NCBI GenBank assembly: GCA_024509075.1
Contig: JAKROC010000008.1
Location: 1 to 39,147, forward strand
Source of the DNA: Endozoicomonas sp.
Lineage (GTDB): Bacteria; Pseudomonadota; Gammaproteobacteria; Pseudomonadales; Endozoicomonadaceae
Length of the DNA stretch: 39,147 nucleotides
Direction: 5' to 3'
Part shown: piece after piece, positions 18,101 to 26,152 of the stretch
Layout: each line of letters opens with the position of its first letter
How positions within the stretch are numbered: position 1 is the first letter of the stretch
Translations under genes and position numbers: made by a program
Notes under the pieces: generated by a model
Told to the model about the DNA's origin: nothing
What the model saw: only the letters and a program-made list of their open reading frames with translations
The model's database searches: none

Positions 18101-18485
18101 CAGCCATGAAGCTCGTGAACGGTTATTGAGCCAGGGGTTTGATGAGTATATTGGCAAGCCTCTGGATGCAGGGCTGATGTTCGACAAAATTCGCTGCCTG
18201 CTTGGGGTGGAATATCTCACTGCCTCGCCACAGCCGAACTGGAATGAGGATGCCCTGGTGCATCGGCTCAAAAACCGGCAGATGGCGGAGTTTGTTGATG
18301 CCATTATCTCGGCCTATGAACAAGGTGACTTACAGTGCCTGGAGCAGGCGCTGCACTCCTTTGCTCACGACCCTGAGCTGGCTGATGTGGTTGGCTTTTT
18401 GCTGGCTCTGACAGCGGATATGGACATTGCCCGGCTGGAGAATTTTATTGGGCAATTGCGGGAAGATGGCAGTCGGGTTTTGTGA
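15156..18485 (+). CDS. hybrid sensor histidine kinase (Cache-HAMP-PAS-PAS-HisKA-HATPase-REC)
   Basis: This 1109-residue inner-membrane kinase has TM1 at about 8-28, a periplasmic Cache-like sensor at 30-290, TM2 at 300-321 and HAMP at 322-375. Two PAS domains start near 394 and 503. The HisKA H-box is SNMSHELRTPLNG with H647. The ATPase has its N-box around N761/N765, G1 DTGVGI and G2 GGSGLGLAIS. The receiver domain begins at IRVLVVDD near 887, with phospho-acceptor D937 in LMDISMPVMDG. The last 80 residues resemble an Hpt helix bundle but lack the HxxKG phospho-histidine motif. ATG 15156 has AGG 8 bp ahead. No response regulator gene is adjacent, so output must go through a distant partner. 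An 8-G run lies at 17660-17667 in the ATPase coding region. Confidence 0.95.
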   Translation: MTFSIRKKIIFFTVVPVTLLYNLIFGIHLYLSLKQATDAVAKGLIEQVWHNAVRIDSHIQQLMAMTSFMADMLSWMPVTNQSLIQHFLGDLVQRNPLVRGFTYARLGSNFRHWDVFHTHLDGNQVKLDRTADTGLLPAQFWWASQEKQQGGFWTSPRGSAEKDWTVSYIVPVFRADHLHGYFWMDLNLSDLRHQLVENATGNASFSIVNSAGEYLQTDSETPRRYQLNSIHQSQFYYGSPGLWHDLEELIARGEPAFRHKWVPVRQNEYWLMGAPIKSASWWMISYAPRETVLAPVIDQAQINALLMMLSLLLIFICASLVSVGITRPIVRLKQAMDDFTYRQIEPEITHISRDEIGSLTASFQQLVSKLADRERALHQARTSNIGHLLERLRGNYFYFNLDNDGCITHVSPSIEAILGYSPGEFHTPLIDYLANDDSRQCFREQFRAAHRGRLGDTFELDICHLNGSVRRLEIFWSDMGDQRQCLVEGLANDITERVSDTKKFKLLLDSAPDATIIATPEGIIGMANSRAEEMFGFHREDLVNMPLSLLTPLENRPGHPLLGDLEQASWEQLCLAGYESRGVDRRGRVFPVEITSNPLKTDDGLLISMVVRDITERKRIEDELMRAKEEAERANRAKGLFLSNMSHELRTPLNGVLGNAQLLLRNLSLTSAQRKGLTTIEASGQHLLSLINDILDLTKIESSQIELHTSAVRLLELLRGVRNILMERATSKGLDLRLLPIGLLPEIVMVDEIKVRQVLLNLLSNGVKYTVRGWVECRVSVVRRDLVFEVRDTGVGIARKDLEKVFEPFRQVHLGLQIGGSGLGLAISRRLVTAMGGALEVTSAPGRGSRFVFTLPLVRGSFEALKEHQRLLPGSIYVHLEERFKGIRVLVVDDVESNREMMAGLLNSAGFRVDIAANGLQALEAVRQIDFDLILMDISMPVMDGVSAIGQIRQLPRVGLPQDGEPQRRGGRLKAVAVTASVSHEARERLLSQGFDEYIGKPLDAGLMFDKIRCLLGVEYLTASPQPNWNEDALVHRLKNRQMAEFVDAIISAYEQGDLQCLEQALHSFAHDPELADVVGFLLALTADMDIARLENFIGQLREDGSRVL

Positions 18486-18918
18486 AATGTCATGCTTTTA
18501 ATTAACAAAAGAAATAATAAGGAATAATTGCGTTGTTCAATAATGCATTCCTGCGGCAATCATCCTTTTGTGTCTGTATTGAATGGGGCAGCTGTCGAAT
18601 AAGTGTGCCTGATTGAGAGAACTGTCGTGTACTGTCTGAAAAGTAATGATTGGCTTTTTTTGAGCACTGATAACTTCAGGATGGAAAGAAAAGATAGTTT
18701 TTTCCGGTTAGCTCAGTCGCCAAAAGGCAAAAAGAAAAACAGCTTATTTGGCAAGGTATCGGTAAAAACCACTATTTTCCGGCGCTGTTGAGATCAGCGA
18801 ATTATGTCGGGAACACTCGCCCTTGTGTCTTGTGGGTGCGATAAGGCGGAGAGTGTTACAGGAATGATGAATTTATTCTGTCGCCTGCTGAAGAATCATT
18901 GATAGAATCAGCGGGTAA
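18486..18918. other. intergenic stretch, nothing firm
   Basis: AT-rich sequence after the sensor kinase. A 62-codon open frame at 18603-18791 has no convincing ribosome binding site and a lysine-rich, uninformative translation. GGTTAGCTCAGT near 18708 resembles a tRNA D-arm, but no cloverleaf follows. CTTTTAATTAACAAAAG near 18494 could be a weak hairpin after the kinase. Confidence 0.5.
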
Positions 18919-19062
18919 TATACCCAATGGATTTTATGTTGCTACGCGGCGACAATTGAGCGAAGCCTTTATGCCCTCGGGTGCCGGGAGCGTTGAAATA
19001 CTACGTGACCGGGGTGAGCGAACACAGCCAACAAAGTAGCAATTTGAAAGGCGACGGGTATA
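18919..19062 (-). repeat. palindromic intergenic repeat, copy 6
   Basis: This 144-bp inverted-orientation copy has ends TATACCCAATGGATT and GGCGACGGGTATA. The central TATGCCCTCGGGTGCCGG module is present and the CCCTTTAGGG module is missing. It lies 176 bp upstream of recD2. Confidence 0.93.
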
Positions 19063-19238
19063 ATTTTTCTTTCCGAAACGGATAAGTAGGTGACAGTTTG
19101 TTTTCAACTATTTTTCTCAAACAAATCATGAAGATGTATTAACTCTCAAGCCCTGGCTGCCACGGGATGGAACTATTTATTGATCATATGGCCGGGATAT
19201 ACGGAAGCAAACTATCACCTACTTAGAACCATTGCACG

Positions 19239-21434
19239 ATGGACATCACTCCAGCCAACTACCCGCAGCACACCGACCATCAGCCCTTAGTCCATCTGCA
19301 AGGATCGGTTGAGCGTGTCACTTTTCACAGTGAAACCAGCGGTTTTTTTGTCATTCGAGTCAAATGCAAAGGGCAGCGGGAGCTGGTCACCATGACCGGT
19401 AATACCCCCTCAGTGACACCTGGTGAGTTTGTCGACGCTACCGGTATCTGGTTCAACGATCACAAACACGGTGTTCAGTTCAAGGTCAGGCAGATCAAAA
19501 CCGTCACACCTGATACCCTGGAGGGAATTGAGAAATACCTGGGCTCTGGCATGGTCAAAGGTATCGGCCCCCATTTTGCCAAACGACTGGTGCGAGCTTT
19601 TGGTGAACAGGTGTTTGATATTATCGAGGCGAATCCGGAGCGGTTGCAGGAGCTTGACGGCATCGGCAAAAAACGTCGGGAAAAAATTACCTCAGCCTGG
19701 TCTGAACAGAAGGTGATCCGGGAAATAATGGTATTCCTGCAGTCACATGGCGTCGGCACCGCCCGGGCAGTGCGCATCTTCAAAACCTATGGTGATCAGT
19801 CAGTGGCCAGGGTGCAGGAAAATCCTTACCGGCTGGCGCTGGACATTCATGGTATTGGTTTCAAGACTGCGGATAATCTGGCCATGCAACTGGGTATTGA
19901 TCGGGTGTCGTTAATTCGGGCTCAGGCAGGAGTCCGTCATGTGCTGCAGGAAAGCTCCGGTGCTGGCCACTGCGCCAGACCTTTTGATGAGTTGGTAGCC
20001 GAAGCCGGTCAGTTACTGGATATTCCCGAGGTCACCATCAAAGAGGCGATTGCCTGCGAAATCAATGAGCAGCGTCTGACGCCTGAGGCTATTAACAACA
20101 TACCGTGCCTATTCCTGACACCGCTATACCGGGCTGAAGTTGGGGTGGCGAACCATGTGAACCGGTTGTTGCACGGGCATTCACCGAGGGTGAGTATTGA
20201 TATGGCCGCGGCAATACCCTGGGTGGAGCAGAAAAATGACATACGGTTGTCCAGCTCGCAAAAAGCCGCCATTACCCTGGCCGTGCAGCAGAAGTTTTGC
20301 ATCATCACTGGTGGCCCGGGTGTGGGTAAAACGACGGTAGTCAACAGTATTCTGGCAATCATTCGAGCCCGGCGCGTGCAGGTGACGCTTTGTGCTCCCA
20401 CCGGGCGGGCGGCTAAACGTCTGTCAGAATCTACCGGGCAGGAGGCAACCACCATTCACCGGCTATTGGATTTTGATCCGGCAACGTTTGATTTCAAACG
20501 CAATGCGGACAACCCGTTAAGTACTGACCTGCTGGTGGTGGACGAGTGTTCCATGGTGGATGTGGTGCTGATGAATCAGCTACTGCGGGCAGTGCCTGAT
20601 TCAGCGTCGATATTGCTGGTGGGCGACGTGGATCAGTTGCCGTCGGTGGGGCCTGGCGCGGTACTTAGTGACCTGATCGGCTCAGAGCAAGTGCCAGTGG
20701 TACGCTTGACTGAGATCTTCCGCCAGGCGGCGAACTCGCAGATAATTACTGGTTCTCATGCCATTAATCGTGGCCATGCGCCATCAGTCAGTAAAAAAGG
20801 TGAGGAGACTGACTTTTTCTATTTGACGGATGATGAACCCGAAGCCCTGTTTGCCAAGCTGATGGCCGTGGTGACCCGGCGCTTGCCGGAGAAGTTTGGC
20901 TTCGACCCGATTAACGATATTCAAGTGCTGGCACCAATGAATCGGGGCGGGCTTGGTGCACGCAGTTTGAATGTGGCCTTGCAAGAAGCCCTTAACCCCC
21001 GTACCCATCCGCGCGTCACCCGTTATGGTTGGACTTACGCTCCGGGGGACAAGGTAATTCAGACGGTCAACAATTATGACAAAGACGTGTTTAATGGTGA
21101 CATTGGCCGGGTAAAAACCATTCACATTGAAGATGGTGAGATGCTTATCGAGTTTGATGGGCGTGACGTGTGCTATGCCCTCAATGAGCTGGATGAGATC
21201 GCACTGGCTTATGCCATCACCATTCATAAAAGTCAGGGGTCTGAGTACCCCTGTGTTGTCATTCCCATGGCCATGCAGCACTTCACCATGCTGGAAAGAA
21301 ATCTACTCTATACCGGCATAACACGCGGCAAACAGATGGTGGTGCTGGTGGGACAGGCTAAGGCTGTTGGTATGGCGGCTCGCACGCGCAAGTCGAACCG
21401 CCGGCTGACCAACTTGCAGATGCGCCTGAGGTAG
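19239..21434 (+). CDS. recD2: RecD2-type ATP-dependent 5'-3' DNA helicase
   Basis: This 731-residue SF1B helicase is of the stand-alone RecD2/YrrC class, which acts in DNA repair outside RecBCD. The N-terminal OB-like region is followed by tandem helix-hairpin-helix elements ([50 protein letters not shown]). These are the signature that separates RecD2 from RecD. Walker A is GGPGVGKTT (K364) and Walker B is VVDECSMVD (D435-E436). Later motifs include [14 protein letters not shown], the PMNRGGLGA block, and the C-terminal [15 protein letters not shown] and [10 protein letters not shown]. The ribosome binding site before ATG 19239 is weak. It ends 9 bp from the convergent dsbC. Confidence 0.95.
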   Translation: MDITPANYPQHTDHQPLVHLQGSVERVTFHSETSGFFVIRVKCKGQRELVTMTGNTPSVTPGEFVDATGIWFNDHKHGVQFKVRQIKTVTPDTLEGIEKYLGSGMVKGIGPHFAKRLVRAFGEQVFDIIEANPERLQELDGIGKKRREKITSAWSEQKVIREIMVFLQSHGVGTARAVRIFKTYGDQSVARVQENPYRLALDIHGIGFKTADNLAMQLGIDRVSLIRAQAGVRHVLQESSGAGHCARPFDELVAEAGQLLDIPEVTIKEAIACEINEQRLTPEAINNIPCLFLTPLYRAEVGVANHVNRLLHGHSPRVSIDMAAAIPWVEQKNDIRLSSSQKAAITLAVQQKFCIITGGPGVGKTTVVNSILAIIRARRVQVTLCAPTGRAAKRLSESTGQEATTIHRLLDFDPATFDFKRNADNPLSTDLLVVDECSMVDVVLMNQLLRAVPDSASILLVGDVDQLPSVGPGAVLSDLIGSEQVPVVRLTEIFRQAANSQIITGSHAINRGHAPSVSKKGEETDFFYLTDDEPEALFAKLMAVVTRRLPEKFGFDPINDIQVLAPMNRGGLGARSLNVALQEALNPRTHPRVTRYGWTYAPGDKVIQTVNNYDKDVFNGDIGRVKTIHIEDGEMLIEFDGRDVCYALNELDEIALAYAITIHKSQGSEYPCVVIPMAMQHFTMLERNLLYTGITRGKQMVVLVGQAKAVGMAARTRKSNRRLTNLQMRLR

Positions 21435-21443
21435 CCACCGGAT

Positions 21444-22190
21444 TTATGAGCGGTTTTCGACGATCCGGGCGATATCGGCAGCCGGGCGATAGCCCGGAAT
21501 GATCTGGCCATTTTCCAGTACCAGGGCAGGTGTGCCATTGATGCCTAACTGAAGGCCAAGCTGATATTGGTCATCCACTATCTTGCTGCAGGCGTTCTGG
21601 TCACCTTTGATCGGCACGCTGATTTTTTTACCTGCTTTCAGGTCTGCCAGTGCCTGCTGACGATTGGTTGCGCACCAGACATTGGTCATTTTGTTAAATG
21701 CACCGGACTTACGGCCACCGCGTGGAAAGGCCAGGTAGCGCAGCTCAATGCCCTGCTCATTCAGGGCGGGGACTTCTTCCTGCAATTTACGACAGTAGCC
21801 GCAGTCCACATCGGTGAAGGAATATACGACACCTTTCGTTTCGCCTTTAGGTGAAAAGACGATCATGGTATTGGGATTAATGGACTTGAGCAGTTTGACG
21901 TTGTACTCGTTTTTGACTTTATCGGTCAGGTTGACCAGCTCATTGCCCTGAACTTCAAGCAGGTCACCGCGCAAGAAGCGCTGCCCGTCAGCAGTGCTGT
22001 ACAGCACGAAGCCTCCTTTGAGCAAGACCTGATAGAGACCTGCTATGGGGCTTGGTGTGACGGACTCAACGGGTGTATCCAGTTTCTCCAGCTGGTTTTC
22101 AATAATCCATTCAGGGCTTTCAGCGCAGACCAGCCCAGACCAGGCGGTACTGATGAGACCAGTCAACAAAAGGGCAGAAAGTTTATGCAT
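21444..22190 (-). CDS. dsbC: periplasmic disulfide isomerase DsbC
   Basis: This 248-residue protein has a cleavable signal peptide (residues 1-23, ending VCA). It has an N-terminal dimerisation domain (IAGLYQVLLKGGFVLYSTADG) and a thioredoxin-fold domain. The active site is C130-G-Y-C133, the usual DsbC motif, and the cis-proline loop is GTPALV. A second cysteine pair (VWCATNR and NACSKIV) matches the structural disulfide of E. coli DsbC. It isomerises wrong disulfides in periplasmic proteins and is kept reduced by DsbD, which is not in this window. GAGGA lies just before the ATG. The common neighbours recJ and xerD are absent. Confidence 0.95.
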   Translation of the reverse strand: MHKLSALLLTGLISTAWSGLVCAESPEWIIENQLEKLDTPVESVTPSPIAGLYQVLLKGGFVLYSTADGQRFLRGDLLEVQGNELVNLTDKVKNEYNVKLLKSINPNTMIVFSPKGETKGVVYSFTDVDCGYCRKLQEEVPALNEQGIELRYLAFPRGGRKSGAFNKMTNVWCATNRQQALADLKAGKKISVPIKGDQNACSKIVDDQYQLGLQLGINGTPALVLENGQIIPGYRPAADIARIVENRS

Positions 22191-22352
22191 ACTGATTCCT
22201 CAAGGGGGTAGCAGGGTGCGTTTGCGTTGAGCCAAGCCAGGGTCTTGGCACCAGGCCGTGCTGTCCTGGCGATTGGGTTCGGCAAACCACGCAACAGGAA
22301 GAACGGATTTTAGCGTTATTCCTCGCTGTTGTAATGGACGATGCGGTCAGGT

Positions 22353-22516
22353 TATATCCCCGTCACCTTTCAAGTTGCTACTTTGTTGGCTGCATTTATG
22401 CCCTTTAGGGTATTCGCTCACCCCGGTCACATAGTATTAATATGCTCCCGGCACCCGAGGGCATAAAGGCTTGGCTCATTTGCCGCCTCGAATCAACTTG
22501 AAATCCATTGGGTATA
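22353..22516 (+). repeat. palindromic intergenic repeat, copy 7
   Basis: This 164-bp copy runs from TATATCCCCGTCACC to CCATTGGGTATA. It carries both optional modules seen in copy 1 (CCCTTTAGGGTA and CACCCGAGGGCATAAAG). The central hairpin is CATAGTATTAATATG, where paired positions changed together. It lies between the divergent dsbC and the ankyrin gene. Confidence 0.93.
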
Positions 22517-22639
22517 GTGTTTCGGCAAGCTGGATTTTGCATCAAATAGTCAGGCATGCCTACAAGGAACTTTATTTATCACCATTTATTCAAAGCCTTG
22601 GTTTTTATCGTTTATCCATTTCTTGAGATGGGGATTGCA

Positions 22640-24022
22640 ATGAAGAGCAGCGCTTTACCAATCAGTCAGTCACTCGAAACGTTGTCAGCATACAGAGCCA
22701 GGCATGGTGACCTGCAGGGATCAGCCAGTGGTTTGTGTCGTTGGCATGGCCGACAGATCGGTGGAGTTGATTGTACACTCCGCTCTCATCCTGATCTGAC
22801 GGTGTCCACTCAATCAGGATCTTTTAATCAAGAGAGCAGGCAGCAATCCGGTCAACAATGTCAATTACAGGATATGATGGTGTCTGGTTACAGGGTCGCC
22901 GAGCTGGCCGAAGATACCGTGGCTCAGGACACCATTGATGTGGCCCGGCTACAACAAGCCCTGCGCAAGGAACTTTACCTTGGTTCCGGGTGTGAAGGGG
23001 CGGGAAAATCACCGGCCTCAAAAAAACTGATCAAGAAAATGGTTGATCAGTTTGTTAAATCCGCTGACCTTGAGGGCGTCAGTGCAGAGCATGGCAACGA
23101 CAGGGCAAGCCCATTGCTCAGTGAGTTTACCAAGTCCATCGAGGGCGAACGGCTTTATCGTAAAGCTGTTGCTGCAAACTTGGGGCGACTGGAAAGTTTT
23201 GTCAGAAAAGCGGGTGTTAATATTAACCATCAGGATCCGAAGACGGGTGATACCCCGCTAATGCTTGCCGTGCGGCACAACCACTGGGCAATGTCTGGCA
23301 GATTGCTTGAGGGGGGGGCTCGTGCAATCATAAAAAACCACCATGGCAGTCATCTGCTTGCGATGCTTTTCCAGAAGCGGTTTTCAGAAGAGTTGTCTGC
23401 ATCAGAGCATATTAATCTGGTCACCAAAATGCTTGCTACCCAGTCCTGTCATCAGATTTTCAGGAAAGATCATTTTGAATCTCTTGGTGATTTTGCTTTC
23501 TCCATGGCAGCCTACTGCGGCGATGTGCGGCTGTGTAAAGCAATTCTGGAGACTTTCCCTGACTTGGTTAATGAATTCAAACGCAGACGGGTTGTTGAAA
23601 GAACGCTAATGAATGTTGTGGGAGGTTCAACGCATATATCCAGTGTACCGGCTTTGCTGGCAGTCATTCGGTATTTAATGACAATTGATCAAAATGGTAC
23701 CCGCCTTGTTGATATGAGTGCCAGAACCCTTAAGGGTGAGACATTCCTCATGCGGGCAGTATTAAATGGCAAGTACTCAATTGTGGACAGATTATTGGAA
23801 TACCCCGAGGTATGTAAAACCATCAATGAGCAATCATTTTCTGAACCAAAGTGGACTGCCTACACCTACGCCCTGCAAAAGAAAAAAAAAGATATTATGA
23901 AACTGTTGGTTAGACATGGGGCGATTGAGCACAAGCTGCCAACACTTGGCCAGGCTCTTGAGGCGCCCGGGCGTAGGACAGGAAAGTGCACTATTGGTTG
24001 TGTCCCTGGCTGTCGTGTTTGA
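22640..24022 (+). CDS. ankyrin-repeat protein
   Basis: This 460-residue protein has an unstructured first 130 residues and an ankyrin region from about 195. Recognisable repeats are NHQDPKTGDTPLMLAVRHNH followed by WAMSGRLLEGGARAI, and KGETFLMRAVLNGKYSIVDR followed by LLEYPEV. Also recognisable is WTAYTYALQKKKKDIMKLLV followed by RHGAIE. Ankyrin arrays bind proteins, and in host-associated bacteria they are often secreted effectors, but no secretion signal is identified here. ATG 22640 has GGGGA 5 bp ahead; an upstream ATG at 22556 would add a hydrophobic 28 residues. The gene contains an 8-G run (23311-23318) and a 9-A run (23882-23890), both prone to slippage. The last 25 residues do not continue the repeat pattern. 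Confidence 0.85.
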   Translation: MKSSALPISQSLETLSAYRARHGDLQGSASGLCRWHGRQIGGVDCTLRSHPDLTVSTQSGSFNQESRQQSGQQCQLQDMMVSGYRVAELAEDTVAQDTIDVARLQQALRKELYLGSGCEGAGKSPASKKLIKKMVDQFVKSADLEGVSAEHGNDRASPLLSEFTKSIEGERLYRKAVAANLGRLESFVRKAGVNINHQDPKTGDTPLMLAVRHNHWAMSGRLLEGGARAIIKNHHGSHLLAMLFQKRFSEELSASEHINLVTKMLATQSCHQIFRKDHFESLGDFAFSMAAYCGDVRLCKAILETFPDLVNEFKRRRVVERTLMNVVGGSTHISSVPALLAVIRYLMTIDQNGTRLVDMSARTLKGETFLMRAVLNGKYSIVDRLLEYPEVCKTINEQSFSEPKWTAYTYALQKKKKDIMKLLVRHGAIEHKLPTLGQALEAPGRRTGKCTIGCVPGCRV

Positions 24023-24227
24023 TTATGGACCGCGGTTAGCCAATTTACCGCCTTTGCGCATAATGAAAGCAAGCAACGCCTGCACAGAACGATGCTACCC
24101 AACGCCTGAGCAGGAAATGCTTCTTCTTAGTCCCTGCAGCCGTTCTGTTTAGGTAACACACCAGTTATGATCGCCCCGGACAGCTTGCCGTTCCCTGATG
24201 GTATGACTGATATACGACAAGTTTTGA

Positions 24228-24968
24228 TTATATCTTGTCTTTGTCTGGTGCTTCTTTTGTGGCTCTTTGTGCTGCGCCGAGTATGCCCCGCAGCATGTTA
24301 AGCTCTTTGGCCTCAGGCCGGGCGCGGTTGAACAACCGGCGCAGCCTGGTCATCACCAGCCCGGGGTGTTGGCGAACAATAAAATCAATATCCATCAAGG
24401 TAGCTTCCAGGTGCTGATAAAATTGCTCAAGCTCCTGGTTTAACGGGTATTCCTGCTCCGGGTTTGGGTGGACTTTTTGCCGCGATGCCTTAAACACTTC
24501 ATAACACAGAATCTGAATTGCTGAGGCGACATTTAGCACCGGGTATTCGGGGTTAGCGTCTATACAGGTGTGGAAGTGGCACTTTTCTAACTCACTATTT
24601 GTCAGCCCCATGGTTTCCTGGCCGAACACCATTGCCACTGGTGACTGCTGCGCTTGTGACAACAGTTGGGCAGCGCTCTTTTCAGCGCTCAGCAGGGGGC
24701 GAGAGAAGGAGTGGCTCCGAGTTCTGGCACTGGTGCCAATGACCAGCGAACAATCGGCAATGGCATGGTCGAGTGAAGCAAATACCCGTGCGCTGGCCAG
24801 AACATCAAGAGCACCAGCGGCCATTGCCTCAGCCTCGGGAGCCGGAAAGGTCTTGGGCGTGACCAGACAGAGGTCACTGAGTCCCATGGTTTTCATGGCC
24901 CTTGCTGCAGAGCCTATATTGCCAGGATGAAAGGTGTTGATGAGGATGATGCGAATATTGTCCAGCAT
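24228..24968 (-). CDS. trmJ: tRNA (cytidine/uridine-2'-O-)-methyltransferase TrmJ
   Basis: This 246-residue SPOUT-class enzyme uses S-adenosylmethionine to 2'-O-methylate position 32 in the tRNA anticodon loop. The trefoil-knot blocks are present: NIGSAARAMKTMGL (motif 1), VFGQETMGLTNSEL (motif 2) and YPVLNVASAIQILCYE (motif 3). A C-terminal helical extension (LNQELEQFYQHLEATLMDID, RLRRLFNRARPE) is typical of TrmJ rather than TrmL. ATG 24968 gives the family start MLDNIRIILINTFHPGN; the frame is open to 25031 but that part runs into repeat copy 8. The ribosome binding site is poor. The iscR/suhB neighbours of many gammaproteobacteria are absent. Confidence 0.95.
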   Translation of the reverse strand: MLDNIRIILINTFHPGNIGSAARAMKTMGLSDLCLVTPKTFPAPEAEAMAAGALDVLASARVFASLDHAIADCSLVIGTSARTRSHSFSRPLLSAEKSAAQLLSQAQQSPVAMVFGQETMGLTNSELEKCHFHTCIDANPEYPVLNVASAIQILCYEVFKASRQKVHPNPEQEYPLNQELEQFYQHLEATLMDIDFIVRQHPGLVMTRLRRLFNRARPEAKELNMLRGILGAAQRATKEAPDKDKI

Positions 24969-25012
24969 AACGGGAAGTGCGACTGTGCCATAAAATGAAT
25001 CAGGCCGACAAT

Positions 25013-25094
25013 TATACCCGTCACCTTTCAAGTTGCTACTTTGTTGGCTTCGCTTATTTGCCGCCTCGAATCAACTTGAAATCCTTTGGGTATA
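25013..25094 (+). repeat. palindromic intergenic repeat, copy 8 (minimal, 82 bp)
   Basis: This is the shortest copy: the two arms TATACCCGTCACCTTTCAAG ... CTTGAAATCCTTTGGGTATA are joined almost directly, without the CATAGTATTTCTATG hairpin or optional modules. It shows that the arms are the core of the element. It lies between the divergent trmJ and the phosphatase gene. Confidence 0.93.
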
Positions 25095-25255
25095 TAACGC
25101 TTGTCCGAGTGAATCCGTGGCCTTTACCCCGCTGCCATTTCTGCAGCAAAAGTGTCTGGAAAACCAAGCCTTATCGTATGAGATTGGCTGGAATTTCGCT
25201 GACCGATACCGGTTGCTTGATTCTCGGCATACCGCTGCTACTCTCACTCTGGCTT

Positions 25256-25294
25256 TCTCGCTTGGAGACAGTCTCGCTTGGAGACAGTCTCGCT
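25256..25294 (+). repeat. 16-bp tandem repeat, about 2.4 units
   Basis: TCTCGCTTGGAGACAG occurs twice in a row (25256-25271, 25272-25287), followed by TCTCGCT. Each unit contains an imperfect palindrome. It lies 101 bp before the start chosen for the phosphatase gene. From 25095 to 25394 I see no other feature. Confidence 0.85.
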
Positions 25295-25394
25295 GTTCTT
25301 GCAGCAGCCGTTCGTCCGAGTAGCCAGTGGTGGTTCCCCAGCCTCCCTGTTGGGGGTTGTGTCTTTGAAACCAGCTATGATTGAGGTAGATGCA

Positions 25395-26054
25395 GTGAAC
25401 TTAGCCAGATTTCGCCCGGCGTGGCTTCTTCCCCTGTCTTTTTTTGTGCTGAATATATGCTCGCAAAGTGCCCTTGGCAGTGAGGCTTGTGACTGGGATC
25501 AGTGCCATGGCGCTACTTACGAATCGGGTTATCGGGGGGTTTTGCCTCCTGAGGCTGACGTCTGGAACCACCAGAGCTACGAGGTGCTTGGCAGAAAGGA
25601 TGGCCTGAGGGCATGGTTGGTTCGCTACGACGACCACTTCTACCGCGGTGGCGAGTTAGAAAGTGTTGACGGTGCTCGTAGTCTGGCTGCGCTTGGCATA
25701 AAAACTGTCTTTGCGATCACGTCTGTTGATAAAGAACGGCACTGGCTGGAGAGTCAGGGTATTGAGATTGTTGATCTGTCCTTTGCCAAGAACGCCAGAC
25801 TCAGTGACCAACGAATCAGGGAAATTGCTGAACAAATCAGTGCTCATCCCGGACCAGTTTATGTGCATTGTGTTGGGGGTACTCAGCGTGGTGGTGTTGT
25901 GGGTGTGATTTACCGGCTCTCCCAGGGCTGGGCTGTCGACCAGTCACTGCTGGAATTTGCTTTTCTGGGGGGCTCTTTGAAAGGCAACAGTGGGACGCTC
26001 AAAGCTGTTTTGCAGTCGTTAGCCCCGGAGGAGGTTGTGGAAACCGGTTCGTGA
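25395..26054 (+). CDS. exported cysteine-based (dual-specificity-like) phosphatase
   Basis: This 219-residue protein has a signal peptide (RPAWLLPLSFFVLN, cleavage near ALG-SEA at about residue 28) and a small phosphatase domain. The catalytic P-loop is VHCVGGTQRGG, with H158, C159 and R165 matching the HCx5R signature of tyrosine/dual-specificity phosphatases. Before it, HFYRGGELESVDGARSLAAL and GIKTVFAITS match the YRGGQP...LGIKTVINL entry seen in this superfamily. GTG 25395 is chosen because GAGG lies 8 bp ahead and it gives a clean signal peptide. ATG 25377 is possible but lacks a binding site. A periplasmic or secreted enzyme is expected; the substrate could be a phosphoprotein, phosphoinositide or inositol phosphate. 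Confidence 0.82.
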   Translation: MNLARFRPAWLLPLSFFVLNICSQSALGSEACDWDQCHGATYESGYRGVLPPEADVWNHQSYEVLGRKDGLRAWLVRYDDHFYRGGELESVDGARSLAALGIKTVFAITSVDKERHWLESQGIEIVDLSFAKNARLSDQRIREIAEQISAHPGPVYVHCVGGTQRGGVVGVIYRLSQGWAVDQSLLEFAFLGGSLKGNSGTLKAVLQSLAPEEVVETGS

Positions 26055-26152
26055 CTGGTTTTTGACACGCAGCAGCTTGCGTTCATCGCCTGATTTCATA
26101 CCTGATGCGGTCGTGCATCGCCTTTTTCATAAGACTTGGTGGTGGGAGGATG

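Noticed and set aside
18700-18740. tRNA-like GGTTAGCTCAGT
   Set aside because: Only the D-arm consensus is present. No acceptor stem, anticodon loop or TTCGA arm is found nearby.
18603-18791. 62-codon open frame after the sensor kinase
   Set aside because: It has no ribosome binding site, a Lys-rich low-complexity translation and no family resemblance.
2579-25094. CRISPR array made from the repeated sequences
   Set aside because: Copies are kilobases apart, in both orientations and separated by genes. There is no regular spacer pattern and no cas gene.
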